Shown here: one piece after another, positions 6,121 to 8,408 of the stretch
Layout of the letters: each line of letters begins with the position of its first letter
Position numbering within the stretch: position 1 is the stretch's first letter
Assembly (NCBI GenBank): GCA_023429825.1
Contig: JAEZDC010000052.1
Location: forward strand, 1 to 8,408
Source: Bacteroidota bacterium
Lineage (GTDB): Bacteria; Bacteroidota; Bacteroidia; Chitinophagales; Chitinophagaceae
DNA length: 8,408 bases
Direction: 5' to 3'
The notes under the pieces: generated by a model
The model's input: only the letters and a program-made list of their open reading frames with translations
Database searches by the model: none
What the model was told of the DNA's origin: nothing
Made by a program: the position numbers and the translations under genes

Positions 6121-6810
6121 TTATTGAAGAACTAACGTGGCATTACCCGCCGTAGGAATCACCTGCGATCCGGCACTCATTACGCGTTTTGTTGATTTGT
6201 CATGAAATTCAAAGCCAGCCAGCATGGTAGAATTGGCCATTACAGTTGCCAGTTGTTCTGCACCTTTCAATGCCTTACAAATCTGGTCATAAGCCGCATC
6301 TCCTTTAGCGAGGATCTTACCTTCTTCGTTAGAGATCACATCGAAAGCAGTTTTATTGCGGAGTGTGATGGTAACAAGACGATCACCAGAGCAGTTCTCC
6401 ACTTCAGTTATACTAACTCCAGCATTACGCATAGAGTTTTGCATCTGGCTGATGTAGCCTTTTAGTTCGTTATAATTACCCCACCTCCCATTATTGTAGG
6501 CATTGATGTTGAGCTCCAAAGACATTGGCGCCCTATTATACAATTCGGCATACGCTCTGAATATCCATTGATCTCCTTTTAAATGCTTACCCGGCTTATA
6601 GCGGTTATATGCTGAGATATATCCCACCAGCTCAGGATAGTTGTTCCATCTCCCGCCATTATAATTACTGATGTTGCATTCAGCAGAGGAAGGATTACGC
6701 TTATAAAGCATCTGATATGCTTTAGTGATCCAAGGGTCGCAGCTTTGTGCGTTAGATGACATAGTTACGAGCAGGCTTAGAGCCAGCAATACGAGTGTGC
6801 TTTTCTTCAT
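6121..6810 (-). CDS. Secreted protein with two 45-residue W-I-x-x-A-Y / G-R-W-x-N-Y repeats
   Basis: The family is not named with certainty. The 229-residue product has a signal peptide at 1-22 (M-K-K, a Leu-rich core, S-S-N-A-Q). Two tandem repeats follow, at about 25-69 and 80-124. Each runs D-x-W-I-x-x-A-Y-x-x-L-Y-x-R-x-P-x-S-x-E-x-N-I, then Y-N-x-G-R-W-x-N-Y-x-E-L-x-G-Y-I-S. By hand count 26 of 45 positions are identical, so this is a clear duplication. The A-Y-x-x-L-Y-x-R-x-P core recalls the DUF4214-type pattern in extracellular proteins, but that similarity is weak and unverified. The C-terminal part (about 130-229) has a few hydrophobic strands and one Cys pair candidate (140 and 178) with no recognised motif. 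It is probably periplasmic or cell-surface. It is monocistronic, with its own terminator, and diverges from the small membrane protein gene across 230 bp. Confidence 0.85.
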   Translation of the reverse strand: MKKSTLVLLALSLLVTMSSNAQSCDPWITKAYQMLYKRNPSSAECNISNYNGGRWNNYPELVGYISAYNRYKPGKHLKGDQWIFRAYAELYNRAPMSLELNINAYNNGRWGNYNELKGYISQMQNSMRNAGVSITEVENCSGDRLVTITLRNKTAFDVISNEEGKILAKGDAAYDQICKALKGAEQLATVMANSTMLAGFEFHDKSTKRVMSAGSQVIPTAGNATLVLQ

Positions 6811-7040
6811 TTGTATTCGTCTTTTGTTTTTGAAAAATTGTCAGTTATGAATGGTAGGCTATTGTAAGCAAGGCTCCATTGAGTGATAGAGAATGTACAT
6901 GTGTTCATAGGTATACAGCAGTTCGCAAAGAAACGGGTTAAACCATATGCCCAAAAATAAATCTGGAAGTTATTTGTAATTGACGCCTATCATCCAATTG
7001 AAACAGATCTCTGCGGACCTTTAAGCTCTAAACCTTTTTT

Positions 7041-7247
7041 ATGAATACACAAACCATTACATCCAAAAAATCTAAACGCAGTAGCGAAAATGTAACGAAC
7101 AATAGTGGAAGTTTCATATGGTTTCTCGGTTTTATTGGTGCTTTTGTCTATTACCTGCAGGAAGCCTCAGGGTTTGGAGAAGGAGTGCTTGGTTTTTTCA
7201 AGGCCTTGGTATGGCCAGCCCTTCTCGTGTATAAGCTATTATCATAA
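7041..7247 (+). CDS. Small two-helix membrane protein
   Basis: The 68-residue product has a charged, Ser/Lys-rich N-terminal tail (1-22), a hydrophobic segment at about 25-39 (F-I-W-F-L-G-F-I-G-A-F-V-Y-Y), a short loop with G-F-G-E-G, and a second hydrophobic segment at about 47-66 containing K-A-L-V-W-P-A-L-L-V-Y-K-L-L. The W-P-A-x-L-V-Y ending resembles a small conserved integral membrane family seen in several phyla, whose role I do not know. The start ATG at 7041 follows a T-rich leader (CCTTTTTT). There is no sign of cleavage, so it should stay in the inner membrane. A frame shifted by one overlaps it and is rejected. Confidence 0.75.
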   Translation: MNTQTITSKKSKRSSENVTNNSGSFIWFLGFIGAFVYYLQEASGFGEGVLGFFKALVWPALLVYKLLS

Positions 7248-7502
7248 GGCGGAGATAAGTATCAGCGCCGGCGATGATGCAGGTCAGGTATATAAGCTGG
7301 CATTGCGACTATGTTTGTGATCTCAACGCTTCGTGGAAAAGGCTTGAGGAATTGTCTCCAGTTCAATCCTTTTGAGGATAGTTAGGTTATAACGATTGCT
7401 TGTTTTTGGTAAATACAGGTTTTATAGATCTGCACAGGTTGGCCAGCTTTGTCTAAGAGGTTGTGATCAACCTGTGTGGCTCTATATTCATGAGTGTAAC
7501 GC
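7248..7502. other. Non-coding stretch between the small membrane gene and the App1-like gene
   Basis: I see no convincing gene. The short frames here lack protein-like composition. It holds the inverted repeat at 7430-7479, a GTTATAAC palindrome near 7386, and a short ATCCT/AGGAT dyad at 7366-7379 with a TTTG loop. No T run marks a terminator for either flanking gene. Confidence 0.5.
7430..7479. repeat. Inverted repeat with competing arms
   Basis: CACAGGTTG (7433-7441) is the exact reverse complement of CAACCTGTG (7468-7476); with wobble pairs, plus-strand RNA extends the stem to 7430-7479. A second copy of AGGTTG (7458-7463) can pair with the same right arm around a four-base TGAT loop. No T run follows, so termination is not evident. 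It lies about 25 bp past the stop of the minus-strand App1-like gene and may act at its 3' end. Confidence 0.5.
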
Positions 7503-8408
7503 TTATCCGGCTACACTTGCCTCTTCTTTTCCCGGCTTCTGCCCTTTATCTTCTTTTTTCTCTTCTTCAATAGCAGGGATGGCTTCGGTATAGATCAATC
7601 CTGTTTTTGCTGCATGTTCTGCGGCCTCCACCGTATTATCTACAATGATCATCTCTACTTTGTGTTCTGCTAAAGATTTAGAAACATCGATCGCTATTTT
7701 TTGCCTGTCGGCCAGCTGTAAATCACGGATATACACCGCAAGTATCCTTCCCGGGAATTTCTTTACAATTTCACGATAGATCACCGGGTCTTCCTGCCCG
7801 CTGTCGCCCACCAAAACAAACGGCAGGTGCGGGTAGGCAGCCATGATCTGCTCTATCTCTTTAAGCTTGTGGCCTAAGTGGCCTCCTCCGGTGTCCGGCT
7901 CTTTGTGAATACCAAAATCCCTTAGTAGTAATGGCCCTGCAGGAATGGAATTGAGATCAAGGAAATCTTTCAGAAGGTCATACAGGTTCCAGGGGCTGCT
8001 GCTTACATAAAAGAATGGATTGTTTCTTTTGCCATTTCTTCCCAACTGCAGGGAACGGTAGAACTCTGCGACACCGGCGAATGGCAATCTTGTCCGGGCA
8101 TTATTGAGAAACGTTGTGCGTCCCATCGCCAGGAGATCTGTAGCCCTTGTTTTTACAATAGTATCATCAATGTCGCTAATGATCCCGTATTCTGCATCGG
8201 GGGGCGGTATCATCACTTCTGCGTGTGCGGTTGATCCTTTCTCGTGTGGCACCGGGGCATCTACCAGGCTGATAGGTATGCTATGCCATAATGATTCTGC
8301 AATGATGGGTTCTTCCGGGTGAATGTCCAGCACAAAATAGCCTTCCTTATCAGTGGTTACTCCAGGTGCTGCGTTCCCGATCTTCGCCTGTAAGAGCGCA
8401 CCCGGCAC
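7503..8408 (-). CDS. App1-type (DUF2183) HAD-like phosphatase, partial at the right edge
   Basis: The window shows 301 codons of the C-terminal part. The 5' end lies beyond the edge: the last codon is GTG, most likely an internal Val, since the family usually has more N-terminal sequence. Residues about 1-70 form a beta-rich region with V-T-T-D-K-E-G-Y-F, typical of these proteins. The catalytic part shows D-I-D-D-T at 79-83 (the DxDxT nucleophile motif), Y-V-S-S-S-P-W-N at 134-141, and G-D-S-G-Q-E-D-P at 201-208 (the metal-binding acidic motif), with a Lys at 181 as the motif III candidate. Yeast App1 is a magnesium-dependent phosphatidate phosphatase; bacterial members are less studied, so phospholipid phosphatase activity is by homology only. 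The C-terminal 25 residues or so are rich in Glu and Lys and probably disordered. No signal peptide can be judged because the start is missing. Confidence 0.92.
   Translation of the reverse strand: MPGALLQAKIGNAAPGVTTDKEGYFVLDIHPEEPIIAESLWHSIPISLVDAPVPHEKGSTAHAEVMIPPPDAEYGIISDIDDTIVKTRATDLLAMGRTTFLNNARTRLPFAGVAEFYRSLQLGRNGKRNNPFFYVSSSPWNLYDLLKDFLDLNSIPAGPLLLRDFGIHKEPDTGGGHLGHKLKEIEQIMAAYPHLPFVLVGDSGQEDPVIYREIVKKFPGRILAVYIRDLQLADRQKIAIDVSKSLAEHKVEMIIVDNTVEAAEHAAKTGLIYTEAIPAIEEEKKEDKGQKPGKEEASVAG

Noticed and set aside
7396..7593. Plus-strand frame running into the App1-like gene
   Set aside because: It is antisense to the conserved App1 tail and has no recognisable features.

Overview
The window looks like chromosomal DNA from a Bacteroidota bacterium, probably in or near the Chitinophagaceae/Sphingobacteriia. 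Four things point there. The start codons have A/T-rich leaders with no Shine-Dalgarno sequence. There is a DUF4369-plus-thioredoxin (TlpA/ResA-type) protein, common in that phylum. Many short secreted proteins have signal peptides ending in AQ or similar. The small helical protein at the left edge resembles uncharacterised Bacteroidota families. No rRNA, tRNA, CRISPR array, transposase or phage gene is visible.

Left region (1-1039): a degenerate 21-bp tandem repeat array runs from the window edge to about 126. An A/T-rich leader follows, then a gene for a 231-residue helical protein (269-964) that appears to be an ancient internal duplication. A strong intrinsic terminator (1014-1039) closes the unit. 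The array next to this protein is the most unusual arrangement here.

Centre (1129-4216, plus strand): a small secreted protein of unknown function; an exported thioredoxin-domain protein with a WCGPC motif, ended by a strong terminator (2807-2834); then a likely two-gene operon of a DUF1579 protein and a nucleotidyltransferase-fold protein, 11 bp apart. The latter meets the next minus-strand gene tail to tail with one base between them.

Right of centre: on the minus strand, a Lys/Pro-rich small exported protein (4772-5017) lies upstream of an exported VOC/glyoxalase-fold protein (4218-4703), with a 20-bp dyad in the gap. Divergent to these, an MDR-family quinone oxidoreductase-like enzyme starts at TTG (5112-6077). 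It converges on a minus-strand secreted protein (6121-6810) that carries two clear copies of a 45-residue repeat; a terminator for that gene lies at 6076-6100. A two-helix small membrane protein (7041-7247) follows. After a 255-bp non-coding stretch with an inverted repeat comes the C-terminal part of an App1-type (DUF2183, HAD-like) phosphatase (7503-8408, minus), which runs off the right edge.

Most genes look like independent housekeeping, envelope or accessory functions rather than one pathway. The pairs supported by spacing are DUF1579 with the nucleotidyltransferase, and the Lys/Pro-rich protein with the VOC protein.
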